Below, piece after piece: positions 1 through 9,165 of a DNA stretch of 64,000 bases. The notes beneath the pieces are model-generated. The model saw nothing but the letters and a program-made list of their open reading frames with translations. It searched no databases and was not told where the DNA came from. The stretch lies in assembly GCF_037126175.1 (NCBI RefSeq), contig NZ_CP146986.1, positions 1,950,501 to 2,014,500 on the forward strand, read 5' to 3'. How positions within the stretch are numbered: the first letter of the stretch is position 1; each line of letters starts with the position of its first letter. Origin of the DNA: Pseudomonas sp. RSB 5.4. Lineage in GTDB: Bacteria; Pseudomonadota; Gammaproteobacteria; Pseudomonadales; Pseudomonadaceae. The translations under genes and the position numbers were made by a program.

Positions 1-919
1 TCTGCACTTCGCTGCCGAGCAGCAAGGCATAACCGCCAGCATCGGTGGACGCCGCCGGTTTGTGCGTGGCGATGCTCGCACCGCGTTCCACCAACACCTT
101 GCCGGCGGCCTCGGTGAACGTCGGCTGCGTGCCGTTGCTGTCGAAATACAGGCCCCGTTCACGGAACTGGTTGTCGGTGATATTCGCGGCGGCCGCCACC
201 AGATTGCGCACGTTGACCTGACTGCTGCCGCTGAACACGATGCCGTTACGGTTGATCAGCATCACCGTGCCGTCACCCTTGATCTGACCTTGAATCTGAC
301 TGGCGCGCGCATTCGGATCGTTGACCCGGTTGAGCACGGCCCAGTCCGACTGCTGGGCGAATTCGACGCTGGTGTTACGCCCGACGTTGAAGGTCTCCCA
401 GTTGAGGATGGCCTTGTCGGCAGTCTGCTCGATCTTCACCGTGGTCTTGCCGTCGGCCTGAGTCTGTTGCGGGCCTTTGGCGTTCTGCCAACCTTGCGTA
501 AGGCTGTTGTCGACCTTCAGGCCGCCCTCGCCCAAGCCATCCGGCACCGCTTGCACAGTGCCAAGCGCGGTGGCACGTCCGGCGGCCTGGGCCGCCTGTT
601 GCGCGGCAATCGCAGCCACGGTGTTGTTCAGGGTCTGGATCGAACGCTGCAACTGCTGACTGGCTTTCTGCTGCTGCGCCAATGGCGGGGTCATTCCCGG
701 CAAACCACCGACGCTCGGACGCGCAGCGGCTGCTTGCTGTGCAGCGCCCTTGGCGGCAAACCAGCCCGAGCTGAACGCCGTCTGCGCCTGCGCACTGCCC
801 GCCACCAGACACAACGCCACGGCGTGTGCCAACGGCTTGAGCAACCACAGCGCCGGCTCCGCGAGTTCACGCTTGAATGACTGGGCGTTGCTACGACGAC
901 GGGATGGGCGAGCGAGCAT
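1..919 (-). CDS. Two-partner-secretion exoprotein, N-terminal part (PdtA-like), runs off left edge
   Basis: The start codon lies in the window and the protein continues beyond base 1, so only about 306 N-terminal residues are visible. It opens with a long basic signal peptide (MLARPSRRR..., hydrophobic core near residues 25-45, likely cleavage after AQA), then an Ala/Gln-rich linker to about residue 130, then a TPS (filamentous haemagglutinin N-terminal) domain. That domain shows NWETFNVG, a following NRV, and LINRNGIVF, the local form of the NPNG-type motif. Proteins of this family cross the outer membrane through a dedicated TpsB pore, which is not in the window. Lying next to a DING protein, hxc and vre genes, it matches the P. 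aeruginosa pdtA setting (phosphate-depletion TPS). The family call is firm; orthology to PdtA rests on synteny. Confidence 0.85.
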   Translation of the reverse strand, partial: MLARPSRRRSNAQSFKRELAEPALWLLKPLAHAVALCLVAGSAQAQTAFSSGWFAAKGAAQQAAAARPSVGGLPGMTPPLAQQQKASQQLQRSIQTLNNTVAAIAAQQAAQAAGRATALGTVQAVPDGLGEGGLKVDNSLTQGWQNAKGPQQTQADGKTTVKIEQTADKAILNWETFNVGRNTSVEFAQQSDWAVLNRVNDPNARASQIQGQIKGDGTVMLINRNGIVFSGSSQVNVRNLVAAAANITDNQFRERGLYFDSNGTQPTFTEAAGKVLVERGASIATHKPAASTDAGGYALLLGSEVQ

Positions 920-1074
920 CACTACGAGATCCTTTTGAGTTGCCACACGAGGCCGCAGGCCTGCAAAAACCTGCTGTTACGACATAGGCAGTTGGCGCGG
1001 CCCGCGACCGAACGGATGTCACACAAACTTCATGTTGGCGGAGTATTCGCGGGGCGCAGGCGATTTGGACGGGC

Positions 1075-1104
1075 AAAAAAATGGCGGCCCCGAAGGGCCG
1101 CCAT
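1075..1104 (-). terminator. Rho-independent terminator of the DING-like gene
   Basis: Read on the minus strand, a perfect 10-bp stem (ATGGCGGCCC with its complement) closes a TTCG loop and is followed by six T residues. It sits 26 bp after the stop codon of the DING-like gene and ends that transcript before the TPS gene, so the two are probably transcribed separately. Confidence 0.85.
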
Positions 1105-1130
1105 TCGTCTTGCGGGTTGAATCGAACGTC

Positions 1131-2240
1131 TTACAAAGGACGACCGATGGTGTTGCAGACGCTGGTGTTGTTGATGTCCAGGTTGTAGCCGGCAGCGTTG
1201 CTGACGAATGTTTCGTACACCTTGGTTTTCCAGGCGGCAGGCACGGTCACGAAACCGTGGTTCTTGACCGCCAGGTCGTTGGTGGTGGTGTTGTAGTGCG
1301 TGGTCAGGAAAGCCTTCACGTCGTTGGCCACGGCTGCATCCTTGTAGCACTGACCGACGATGAAGTTGGTGTAGGCCGCCAGTTTGTAACCGATGGCCGG
1401 GTTAGCCACCACTGGCGACCAGCGAGTCGGGTCGGCAGCCAGAGCAGCGGTCGAAGGTGGGGTCACCGAAGACAGGGCCAGCGCAACGTTGGCGGAAGTT
1501 GGCTGAACGTTGTTGACGCGGGCAACCAGCGCGTTGCTGGTGGCGTCTACACCGTCCGGACCGACATAGCCGAGCGAGCCGTCAACCGCGGCCACAGCAG
1601 GTGCCACGTCAGCAGTGTTGGCGACGCCAACCCAGTTCGATGGCAGGGTGGAACCGGCTGGACGGGCGTTGACGAACGTCGAGTTGGTGGTGAACTTGGT
1701 TGGGCAGACAGCGTTCAGGTGACGGGTGAGGATTTCCGAAGTACCGCTGGACACGTTGCGATAAACGATGCGGATCGGGGTGGTGTCAGCAGTGCCCAGC
1801 AGGCCGCCCCAAGTGGTGACGGAGCCCGAGAAAGCGTCGCACAGTTGAGCGCTGGTCAGGTTCAGCGCGGTCTGACCGGATTTTTTGTACGGGATGGCAA
1901 CCGAAGTGGCAACCGATGGCAGTTGGATCAGCGGGCCGTAAGCAGCGCCGAAGTTGGTGTTGTAGGTGCTGATTTCCGAAGCGCTGAGTACCGAGTCGCT
2001 ACCGGCGAAGTGCACAGTACCGGTGGTGCCGAAGCCAGTGGCAACGTTGGTCAGGAAGGCAGTCTTGCCGGCACCGCTACCCACGGCGGCGTAGCTGAAG
2101 TTGGCAGGCAGGATGCTGTCGGCCGAACCTTTGTACAGAGCGGCTGGCAGAGTAGCGCCACCACCGGTAACGGCCATGGCTTGAGCGGAAGCCAGCGCGG
2201 CGACGGTCAGGGAAGCTGCGATCAGAGTGCGCTTGAACAT
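1131..2240 (-). CDS. DING/PstS-like phosphate-binding exported protein (LapA/LapC-type Hxc substrate candidate)
   Basis: The product is 369 aa with a Sec signal peptide (MFKRTLIAASLTVAALASA...). The mature protein begins near AVTGGGATLPAALYKGSAD, close to the DINGGGATLP start that names the DING family, but the first residues are AVT instead of DIN. Further family hallmarks follow: GSGAGKTAFL, HFAGSDSVLSASEI, DAFSGSVTTW and YRNVSSGTSEILTRHL, all part of the two-lobed phosphate-binding fold. The chosen start has a strong ribosome site (AAGGAG) just upstream; a longer frame begins 20 codons earlier but lacks one. In P. aeruginosa, DING proteins and LapA are secreted by the Hxc system encoded next door. 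Phosphate binding is family knowledge; phosphatase activity or Hxc export is inference. Confidence 0.88.
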   Translation of the reverse strand: MFKRTLIAASLTVAALASAQAMAVTGGGATLPAALYKGSADSILPANFSYAAVGSGAGKTAFLTNVATGFGTTGTVHFAGSDSVLSASEISTYNTNFGAAYGPLIQLPSVATSVAIPYKKSGQTALNLTSAQLCDAFSGSVTTWGGLLGTADTTPIRIVYRNVSSGTSEILTRHLNAVCPTKFTTNSTFVNARPAGSTLPSNWVGVANTADVAPAVAAVDGSLGYVGPDGVDATSNALVARVNNVQPTSANVALALSSVTPPSTAALAADPTRWSPVVANPAIGYKLAAYTNFIVGQCYKDAAVANDVKAFLTTHYNTTTNDLAVKNHGFVTVPAAWKTKVYETFVSNAAGYNLDINNTSVCNTIGRPL

Positions 2241-2372
2241 GAAGAATCTCCTTTTCAACGATGGTTGTGAACACAGGTTTTCAGGGGTCTTGCATGACAC
2301 TGGGAAGACTCACCGCCGACCTTCGCAAGCGGGGTCCGTGGTTAAGTCGCACTGAGAAATTCGCAGTTTCCG

Positions 2373-2390
2373 GTGACAGATAAAGGAAAA
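2373..2390 (-). promoter_or_regulatory. Candidate Pho box upstream of the DING-like gene
   Basis: On the minus strand TTTTCCT-TTAT-CTGTCAC resembles two PhoB half-sites (CTGTCAT) with an 11-nt period and an A/T spacer; 10 of 14 half-site positions agree. It lies about 130 bp before the start codon. Weak by itself, plausible from the locus. Confidence 0.3.
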
Positions 2391-2603
2391 AACCTCGGGA
2401 GCTGCGCGCCGATTTTCCGGTGGTTTTCTCGGGTGTTTGCGCGGGATTGCGAGGGGTCTGGATCGGGGGTTTTGCTGAAACTGGCTGCAGCCGTTGCGGG
2501 GTGGTTGCAGATGACAGAAAGGAGAACCCGAGGATGGGGGGAATGAGGGTCGGGTGAGGCTGAAGTCCTGGTAAAAAGTCTGAATAATTTATTGCCCTGA
2601 TGT

Positions 2604-2680
2604 GCCTCTTCGCGAGCAAGCCCGCTCCCACAGGGGGAACGCATTTCAAATGTGGGAGCGGGCTTGCTCGCGAAGAGGCC
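2604..2680. repeat. REP doublet (REPIN)
   Basis: Two REP sequences in inverted orientation (CGCGAGCAAGCCCGCTCCCA and its complement) flank a 20-nt spacer. It lies just beyond the 3' end of hxcS, in the otherwise gene-free 470 bp between hxcS and the DING-like gene, and can fold into a long hairpin that may protect or end the hxc transcript. Confidence 0.9.
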
Positions 2681-2713
2681 AGTCCAGACAACCTCAAACC
2701 CTCAGGCACACCA

Positions 2714-3925
2714 CTACTGCACCAATTGATTGATCTCAATGATCGGCAACAAAACCGCCATCACAATCACCAGCACCACCCCGCCCATCACCACGATCAT
2801 CAGCGGCTCGAGCAACGCGGTCATGCCCATTGCCCGCCGTTCGATATCGCGGGACAGGGTCTGTGCTGCCCGTTCGAGCATCGGCGGCAGTGCGCCGGTT
2901 TTCTCGCCGCTGGCGATCAGGTGAATCAATACCGGCGGAAATACGTTCTCCACTCGCAGCGCCGCCGCAAGATTCACCCCTTCGCGAACCTTGGCCGTGG
3001 CGTCGCTGACACTCAGACTCAGGCGATCATTGGACAGCGTCTGCCGCGCCGCCTCCAGCGCCCGCAGCAACGGCACACCGGCACCGCCGAGAATCGCCAG
3101 CGTCGAGGCAAAGCGTGCGGTGTTAAGGCCCAACACGAAGCGCCCGATCAGCGGCAATTTCAGCACCCGATGATGCCAGCTCAAACGTGCCGCCGGATTG
3201 CGCAGGTACAGGCGCCAGCTCCAGAAAGCGCCCGCGATCAACGCCGCACATAACCAGCCCCACGCCCGAATGAAATCACTGGCGGTAAGCATCGCCAACG
3301 TCAGCCCCGGCAAGTCCTGACGCGCTTGGGAAAAGGCGCTGACCACCTGCGGTACCACGTAACTGAGCAAGAAAATCACGATGCCGATCGACACCAGCCC
3401 GACCACGCCGGGATAGATAAACGCGGTGAGGATCTTGCCGCGCAGGTTGTTGCGCTCCTCGATGTAGTCGGCCAGTCGCTCCATCACCTGCGCCAGATCA
3501 CCGGACTCCTCCCCCGCAGCAATCAGCGCGCGGTAGATCTCCGGAAAATCCCGTGGCCGTGCGGCCAGCGACTCGGCCAGACGCATGCCGCTGCGCACGT
3601 CGGCACGCACCGCGCTGAGGGTGTGGGCGATGTGTTTTTTCTCGGCCTGCTCCACCGTTGCGCTGAGTGCCGCTTCGAGCGGCAGGCTCGCACCGAGCAG
3701 ACTCGCCAGTTGCCGCGTTGCCCAGGCCAGATCGTTATCCGACATACGCGCACTGAACAGACCACCACCGCCATGCTGGGCGACGTTGCTCTCCTTGTGC
3801 ACCGACAACGCAGTCAAGCCACGGCTGCGCAACACGCCGAACGCGGCGCCCTGACTATCCGCTTCCAGATGCCCGGACTCGATTTTGCCGGTGGCGTCGG
3901 CGGCTTCAAAACGATAGCGATTCAT
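2714..3925 (-). CDS. hxcS: Type II secretion inner-membrane platform protein HxcS (GspF)
   Basis: This 403-aa GspF-family protein has two cytoplasmic helical domains (near residues 70-195 and 270-395), each with the family pattern around GVPLLRALEAA and SGEKTGALPPML, and three membrane helices including FIYPGVVGLVSIGIVIFLLSYVV. GspF is the polytopic core of the assembly platform, contacting the ATPase and GspL. It is the last gene of the minus-strand hxc operon; its ATG overlaps the stop of hxcR by one base (TGATG), implying coupled translation. Length is standard and no defect is visible. It is called hxc rather than xcp from its neighbours (DING protein, vre genes, TPS exoprotein). Confidence 0.93.
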   Translation of the reverse strand: MNRYRFEAADATGKIESGHLEADSQGAAFGVLRSRGLTALSVHKESNVAQHGGGGLFSARMSDNDLAWATRQLASLLGASLPLEAALSATVEQAEKKHIAHTLSAVRADVRSGMRLAESLAARPRDFPEIYRALIAAGEESGDLAQVMERLADYIEERNNLRGKILTAFIYPGVVGLVSIGIVIFLLSYVVPQVVSAFSQARQDLPGLTLAMLTASDFIRAWGWLCAALIAGAFWSWRLYLRNPAARLSWHHRVLKLPLIGRFVLGLNTARFASTLAILGGAGVPLLRALEAARQTLSNDRLSLSVSDATAKVREGVNLAAALRVENVFPPVLIHLIASGEKTGALPPMLERAAQTLSRDIERRAMGMTALLEPLMIVVMGGVVLVIVMAVLLPIIEINQLVQ

Positions 3926-5331
3926 CAGGCGTCCCGGGTCACACGGAGAATTTCTTCAGGGGCGGTGGCACCGCTGCGAATCCAGCGCTCGCCGTCCTCG
4001 CGCAGGCTGAACATCCCGGCCTTTGCCGCCGCCGCACGCAATGCCTGCTCCCCTGCCCCTTGGTGAATCAGGGTGCGGATGTCGTCGTCGATACAGAACA
4101 ATTCGTGGATGCCGGTACGGCCGCTGTAACCGGTGTGATTACAGGCGGCGCAGCCCACCGGGCGCCAGGTGCCCGGTGCTGCTGGATCCTCCTGTTTGCA
4201 CTCTTTACAAAGGCGCCGCACCAGCCGCTGGGCCAGCACACCAAGCATCGACGAGGCCAGCAGAAACGGTTCGACACCCATGTCGATCAAGCGATTGACC
4301 GCCGACACCGCGTCGTTGGTGTGCAGCGTCGCCAGCACCAGGTGACCGGTGAGCGACGCCTGCACGGCGATTTGTGCGGTTTCCAGATCGCGGATTTCGC
4401 CGATCATGATGATGTCCGGGTCCTGGCGCAGAATCGCCCGCAAGGCCAAGGCAAACGTCATGTCGATCTTGGCGTTGACCTGAATCTGGCTGATCCCCGG
4501 CAGGTCGTATTCCACCGGGTCTTCGACGGTGAGGATGTTGCTGGTGCTGGCATCCAGCCGCGCCAGCGCGGCATAGAGGCTGGTGGTCTTGCCGCTGCCG
4601 GTGGGGCCGGTGACCAGCACGATACCGTGGGGCTGGCGGATCAAGTGATCGAGTTTGGCCAGCACCTGCGCGTCCATGCCCAGGGTTTCCAGATGCAGAC
4701 GCCCGGCCTGCTTGTCGAGCAAGCGCATGACAACGCGTTCGCCATGCCCGGTGGGCACGGTCGACACGCGAATATCGATCGGCCGCCCAGCCACACGCAG
4801 CGCGATACGGCCGTCCTGCGGCAAGCGTTTTTCGGCGATGTCGAGTTGCGCCATGATCTTGATCCGCGACACCAGCGCGCCGTGCAGCGCCTTGCGCGGC
4901 GAGACCACATCGCGCAGGGTGCCGTCGACCCGATAGCGCACCACCGAGTGGGTTTCGAACGGTTCGATGTGAATGTCGCTGGCCTCGTCCCGCGCAGCCT
5001 GTGTGAGCAAGGCGTTGATCATGCGGATCACCGGCGCGCCGTCCTGAGTGTCGAGCAGATCGGTGATTTCTGGCATGTCCTGCATCAGCCGGTCGAGATC
5101 GACTTCGTTCTCTGCCGCACCGACCACAGCGGCGGCGCTGCCGGTGTCGGCATAGGCGGTGGCGAGCAAGCCGTCGAGCTCGTCGTCGCGCACGCGCCTG
5201 AGCGAGGTTTCACCGAACTGGCGCCGCACCTCGCTGATCGACCAGCCTGGCGTCGATGGGCATACGGTCAGCACGCCGTCGCACAACAGAATGCGCTGGG
5301 CCTTGGCCCAGGCGTAGGGAAGCGAACTCAT
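3925..5331 (-). CDS. hxcR: Type II secretion ATPase HxcR (GspE)
   Basis: This 468-aa secretion ATPase powers pseudopilus assembly from the cytoplasm. A short N1E-like region precedes the catalytic domain, which shows Walker [10 protein letters not shown] near residue 240, an Asp box (TVEDPVEY), Walker B around IIMIGEIRD and the His box ([11 protein letters not shown]). A four-cysteine zinc site (CKEC ... CAAC) near residue 390 is the GspE signature that separates it from PilT proteins. The start [11 protein letters not shown] is chosen because the same start region is repeated three times upstream at 236-bp steps. Translation is coupled to hxcS. The separation from hxcQ by about 900 bp of repeats is unusual for a T2SS operon. 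Confidence 0.95.
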   Translation of the reverse strand: MSSLPYAWAKAQRILLCDGVLTVCPSTPGWSISEVRRQFGETSLRRVRDDELDGLLATAYADTGSAAAVVGAAENEVDLDRLMQDMPEITDLLDTQDGAPVIRMINALLTQAARDEASDIHIEPFETHSVVRYRVDGTLRDVVSPRKALHGALVSRIKIMAQLDIAEKRLPQDGRIALRVAGRPIDIRVSTVPTGHGERVVMRLLDKQAGRLHLETLGMDAQVLAKLDHLIRQPHGIVLVTGPTGSGKTTSLYAALARLDASTSNILTVEDPVEYDLPGISQIQVNAKIDMTFALALRAILRQDPDIIMIGEIRDLETAQIAVQASLTGHLVLATLHTNDAVSAVNRLIDMGVEPFLLASSMLGVLAQRLVRRLCKECKQEDPAAPGTWRPVGCAACNHTGYSGRTGIHELFCIDDDIRTLIHQGAGEQALRAAAAKAGMFSLREDGERWIRSGATAPEEILRVTRDA

Positions 5332-5360
5332 CTCAAAACCTCACCTACTCTCGGGTCTGA

Positions 5361-6232
5361 ACATGTTTTTGTGGCGAGGGAGCTTGCTCCCGCTCGGGGG
5401 CGAAGCCCCCGTAAATCCGGCATGCAGGGTGTATCTGAAAGAATGGGGTAGCAGGTTTTGGGGCTGCTGCGCAGCCCAGCGGGAGCAAGCTCCCTCGCCA
5501 CAGGAATGTTTTTCAGCTTGCGGGCCGAGTTCATGGCCTTGGACCAAGCGCAGGGAAGCGCACTCATCTCATGCCCTCCCCAACTCCAGGGTCTGGACAT
5601 GTTTTTGTGGCGAGGGAGCTTGCTCCCGCTCGGGGGCGAAGCCCCCGTAAATCCGGCATGCAGGGTGTATCTGGAAGAATGGGATAGCAGGTTTTGGGGC
5701 TGCTGCGCAGCCCAGCGGGAGCAAGCTCCCTCGCCACAGGAATGTTTTTCAGCTTGCGGGCCGAGTTCCTGGCCTTGGCCCAGGTGCAGGGAAGCGCACT
5801 CATCTCATGCCCTCCCCAACTCCAGGGTCTGGACATGTTTTTGTGGCGAGGGAGCTTGCTCCCGCTCGGGGGCGAAGCCCCCGTAAATCCGGCATGCAGG
5901 GTGTATCTGGAAGAATGGGATAGCAGGTTTTGGGGCTGCTGCGCAGCCCAGCGGGAGCAAGCTCCCTCGCCACAGGAATGTTTTTCAGCTTGCGGGCCGA
6001 GTTCCTGGCCTTGGCCCAGGTGCAGGGAAGCGCACTCATCTCATGCCCTCCCCAACTCCAGGGTCTGGACATGTTTTTGTGGCGAGGGAGCTTGCTCCCG
6101 CTCGGGGGCGAAGCCCCCGTAAATCCGGCATGCAGGGTGTATCTGGAAGAATGGGGTAGCAGGTTTTGGGTCTGCTGCGCAGCCCATCGGGGATAAATCC
6201 CCTCACCACAGAGTAAATTTTCAGATTGATGG
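5361..6232. repeat. Array with 236-bp period carrying REP pairs and repeated hxcR start regions
   Basis: The same block begins at 5361, 5597, 5833 and 6069, exactly 236 bp apart; the last copy is incomplete and diverges near 6165. Each full unit holds a REP pair of a second family (GTGGCGAGGGAGCTTGCTCC and its complement) around a spacer, then a close relative of the first 20 or so codons of hxcR. The hxcR start codon at 5331 is echoed at 5567, 5803 and 6039, each opening a short minus-strand frame (MSALPCTWAKARNSARK...). The units are nearly identical, so the expansion is recent. The array lies inside the hxc operon between hxcQ and hxcR. Confidence 0.95.
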
Positions 6233-6238
6233 AGGGAT

Positions 6239-8620
6239 TCAAAAGCGTGTGCTCCCTTCGATCGGCACAGCTTTGATGGTCGCACGGGGTCCCGAAGCCG
6301 GAACCGAACTCGGAACCCCCTGCGCCGCCGTCGGCAACTGCGGCGCCTGCATGTCCGGCATTGCCCAGCTGCGTTCCGGTTGCAGCCCGCCCTGGGCGCG
6401 GCGCATGAAGTCGTAGCGGTTGAGGGTGATGCTGCGCCCCGCTTCGCTGTCGCGGATGATGTACGGGCGCAGGAACACCATCAGGTTGGTCTTGGTGATT
6501 GCCCGGCGTTCGTTGCGAAACAGTGCACCGATCCCCGGCAGCGTCCCCAGCCATGGCACCGCTTCGTTGCTCTGGCTGTAGCCGTCCTGCAGCAAGCCGC
6601 CGAGGACCATGATCTGGCCGTCGTCGAGCAGGATGCTGGTGTCGATCGCGCGTTTGTTGGTGACGATGCCCGCCGACGCCGCACTGGCCGAAGCGCGCTC
6701 GTCGATGCTGCTGACTTCCTGATAGATATCAAGCTTGACCGTGCCGCCCTCGGAAATCTGTGGCCGCACATTCAACTTCAAACCCACCTCTTCACGGGTC
6801 ACGGTCTGGAAAGGGTTGTTGCTCGTCCCGCCACCGCCAGTCACGTAGCTGCCGCTGACAAACGGAATGGTCTGGCCGACAAAAATACTCGCCGCTTCGT
6901 TATCCAGAGTCAGCAGGTTTGGCGTCGACAGCACGTTGGTGCCGCCCTTGCTCTTCAGCGCCCGGGCCAGCACTTTCAGGTCGAGGATCTTGCCGATGCC
7001 GGGGATGTCGACCGTGCCGTTGACGTAGCCGACGTTCAAGCCTTGCGGCAGCACGTCGAGACTGGTCTTGCCGTTGAGATTGATCCCTGATCCACCGAGG
7101 TTCGCCCCGCCGATCACGCCTTTGCCGCCGAGATTGCCGGTCTGCCACTGCACGCCGAATTCGCTGGCATCGTCCTCACCGACCTCAACGATCAGGCTCT
7201 CGATGACCACTTGCGCGCGGCGCTGGTCGAGCAGATCAATCACTTCGCGCAGGTTGCGATACAACGGTTCCGGCGCGGATATCAGCAAGGTGTTGGTGGT
7301 CGCGTCAGCCTGAATCGTCACCCCGCCGGCACTGAACGCGACGTTCTGTTCACTGGCCTGATTGCCCCCGCTGCCAGTCGAACTGCTGCCCTGCGCGTAA
7401 CTGCCGCCAGTACTGCCCGTGCTCGACGTAGTCGAAGTGTTGCCACTGGTTTGCGTGCCACTCTGCGCACTCGAACCGCCATTGTTGTTGCCGTTGCTGC
7501 CCATCGCACTGAGCACCGAGCGCGCACTATCACTGGTGCCGCTGTCGCTCTCGCCGGTGAGCAGTCCGCGCAAGGCCTGCGCCAGTTTCGCCGCTTGCGC
7601 GTTACGTAAATAAACCACGTGCAGGTTGCTCGGATTGCTCTGCGCGTTGTCGAGTTTGTAGATCAGGTTGCGCGCCAGCTCGGTGCGCTCGGGGCTGCCG
7701 GCGCGGATGATGATGGTGTTGGAGCGCGGGTCGCCGATCACCGCAATTTTCTGCGTCGGATCGTTGCCCGGCGCGTCGAGCAGATCCGCGACCATCGGCG
7801 CGATGTCGGCGGCGATGCCGTTCTGGATCTGCACCACATCGGTGTCGATCGCACTCGGGCTGTCGATGGTCTGGATCAACTGGGCGACGCGGGTCAGGTT
7901 CTCGGCGTAATCGGTGACGACGATGGTGTTGTTGCCCGGGTAGGCATTGATCGGATTGTTCGGCGACACGATCGGGCGCAGCACCGGAATCAGGTTCACC
8001 GCGTTCTCGTATTGCAGGCGAAAGGTGCGCGTGAGCATGCCGTTGCCGGCCGGTTTGTCGGCGCTGTAGATCGGCCCGCCGAGCAGTTTTGCATCGGCCT
8101 CCGGTACCACCTGCGCGACGCCACCGACATCGACCACGCTGAAGCCCTGCATGCGCAACGCCGCGAGCAGCATGTCGTAAGCCTGGCGCGCCGGCACCTG
8201 ACCTTCCGAAACCAGCGTCAGGCTGCCCTTGACCCGAGGGTCGACCAGAAACTGCTGGCCGGTCGAGCGCGACAGCGCGCGCACCACCGCTTGAATATCG
8301 GCGTCGACGAAATTCAGCGTCACCGGCTGATCACCCAACGGGTTGCTCGCCAGCGTGTTGCTGCGCGGAGCCGCGCCACTGCGCGCACGCTCAGTGATGT
8401 TGTGCATCTGCCGTGGTTGCGGCGCCGCTTGCGCCTGGGCGCGTTGACGATCGAGCAGCGCATCACCGCTGCGCTGGGTGTTGGCCAGTGGCCGGCCGAG
8501 TTCGCTGTCCACCAGCAACGGCGGCTGGTTCGGCGGCGTGGTGGTGTTGCTGCACGCGCTCAACGCCATCAGCAGCATCGGCAACGCCATGCGCGCCGGT
8601 TTGGATCCTGACCCCTTCAT
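6239..8620 (-). CDS. hxcQ: Type II secretion secretin HxcQ (GspD), lipoprotein form
   Basis: This 793-aa protein forms the outer-membrane channel of the Hxc system. The N-terminus carries a lipobox (LSAC, Cys23, followed by Ser), so it should be lipidated and pilot itself to the outer membrane, as known for P. aeruginosa HxcQ. Periplasmic N0-N3 modules follow; one contains a Ser/Gly/Thr-rich low-complexity stretch near residues 355-425. The C-terminal secretin domain shows the hallmark VPWLGTLPGIGALF. Its start overlaps the hxcZ stop by ATGA. No separate pilotin gene is visible, consistent with self-piloting. The protein appears complete. Confidence 0.95.
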   Translation of the reverse strand: MKGSGSKPARMALPMLLMALSACSNTTTPPNQPPLLVDSELGRPLANTQRSGDALLDRQRAQAQAAPQPRQMHNITERARSGAAPRSNTLASNPLGDQPVTLNFVDADIQAVVRALSRSTGQQFLVDPRVKGSLTLVSEGQVPARQAYDMLLAALRMQGFSVVDVGGVAQVVPEADAKLLGGPIYSADKPAGNGMLTRTFRLQYENAVNLIPVLRPIVSPNNPINAYPGNNTIVVTDYAENLTRVAQLIQTIDSPSAIDTDVVQIQNGIAADIAPMVADLLDAPGNDPTQKIAVIGDPRSNTIIIRAGSPERTELARNLIYKLDNAQSNPSNLHVVYLRNAQAAKLAQALRGLLTGESDSGTSDSARSVLSAMGSNGNNNGGSSAQSGTQTSGNTSTTSSTGSTGGSYAQGSSSTGSGGNQASEQNVAFSAGGVTIQADATTNTLLISAPEPLYRNLREVIDLLDQRRAQVVIESLIVEVGEDDASEFGVQWQTGNLGGKGVIGGANLGGSGINLNGKTSLDVLPQGLNVGYVNGTVDIPGIGKILDLKVLARALKSKGGTNVLSTPNLLTLDNEAASIFVGQTIPFVSGSYVTGGGGTSNNPFQTVTREEVGLKLNVRPQISEGGTVKLDIYQEVSSIDERASASAASAGIVTNKRAIDTSILLDDGQIMVLGGLLQDGYSQSNEAVPWLGTLPGIGALFRNERRAITKTNLMVFLRPYIIRDSEAGRSITLNRYDFMRRAQGGLQPERSWAMPDMQAPQLPTAAQGVPSSVPASGPRATIKAVPIEGSTRF

Positions 8621-9165
8621 GAAGCTTCCTTAGCGCCCAGCGCCTGATCCATGCGAACGGTGCCTGACAATGTGCCGGCAGTGACTTCGGTCGAAGCGTT
8701 GTCGGCGCGTTGCAGACGCGCCTCGACCACTAGCAGAGAAAGTTGTGCCGGGGTGCTCAGCAGCCAGTCGAGCAGCGCATCGGCCGGCGCCGCGTCGAAC
8801 GTCAGCTGCCAGGCGCCAGCCTCCCCGACTTGCAATTGATAGTGCCCGGCCAGGCCGCTGGCCTGCAGGGTCTGCTCAAGAGACTGCTCGATGCTTTGCC
8901 CCTGCGGACGCACGCTGACCTCGCGCAACAGCACTTCGAGGGCTTCGGTCTGGGCGCGTAACTTCGGGGTTTCGGCTTGCCAATAGCTGATTTTTTTCAG
9001 TGGCGGCTGGATCAATGCGACCCACACCAACAGCGCCAGCAGCAGCGCCGCCATGCCGCCGACCATGCGTTTTTCGCGCAGGGCCAGCGCTTGCCAGCGC
9101 ACTTGAAGCTGCGCGCTAAAACGCTGCCAACGGGCGCGATACACCGCGAGCGATGCCTTATTCAT
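8617..9165 (-). CDS. hxcZ: Type II secretion protein HxcZ (GspM)
   Basis: A bitopic inner-membrane protein of 182 aa when started at MNKASLAVYRARW; that start overlaps the hxcY stop by 8 bp, whereas a frame extending 52 codons further upstream is arginine-rich noise inside hxcY. It has a cytoplasmic basic segment, one membrane helix at residues 34-53 (VGGMAALLLALLVWVALIQP) and a periplasmic ferredoxin-like domain. GspM pairs with GspL in the assembly platform. Sequence identity in this family is low, so the call rests on topology, size and position between hxcY and hxcQ. Confidence 0.88.
   Translation of the reverse strand: MNKASLAVYRARWQRFSAQLQVRWQALALREKRMVGGMAALLLALLVWVALIQPPLKKISYWQAETPKLRAQTEALEVLLREVSVRPQGQSIEQSLEQTLQASGLAGHYQLQVGEAGAWQLTFDAAPADALLDWLLSTPAQLSLLVVEARLQRADNASTEVTAGTLSGTVRMDQALGAKEAS

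Noticed and set aside
62..880. Open frame on the plus strand at the left edge
   Set aside because: It mirrors the TPS exoprotein, whose minus-strand translation shows a signal peptide and conserved TPS motifs.
5361..6232. CRISPR array
   Set aside because: The 236-bp units are tandem without short repeats and unique spacers, and no cas genes are present.
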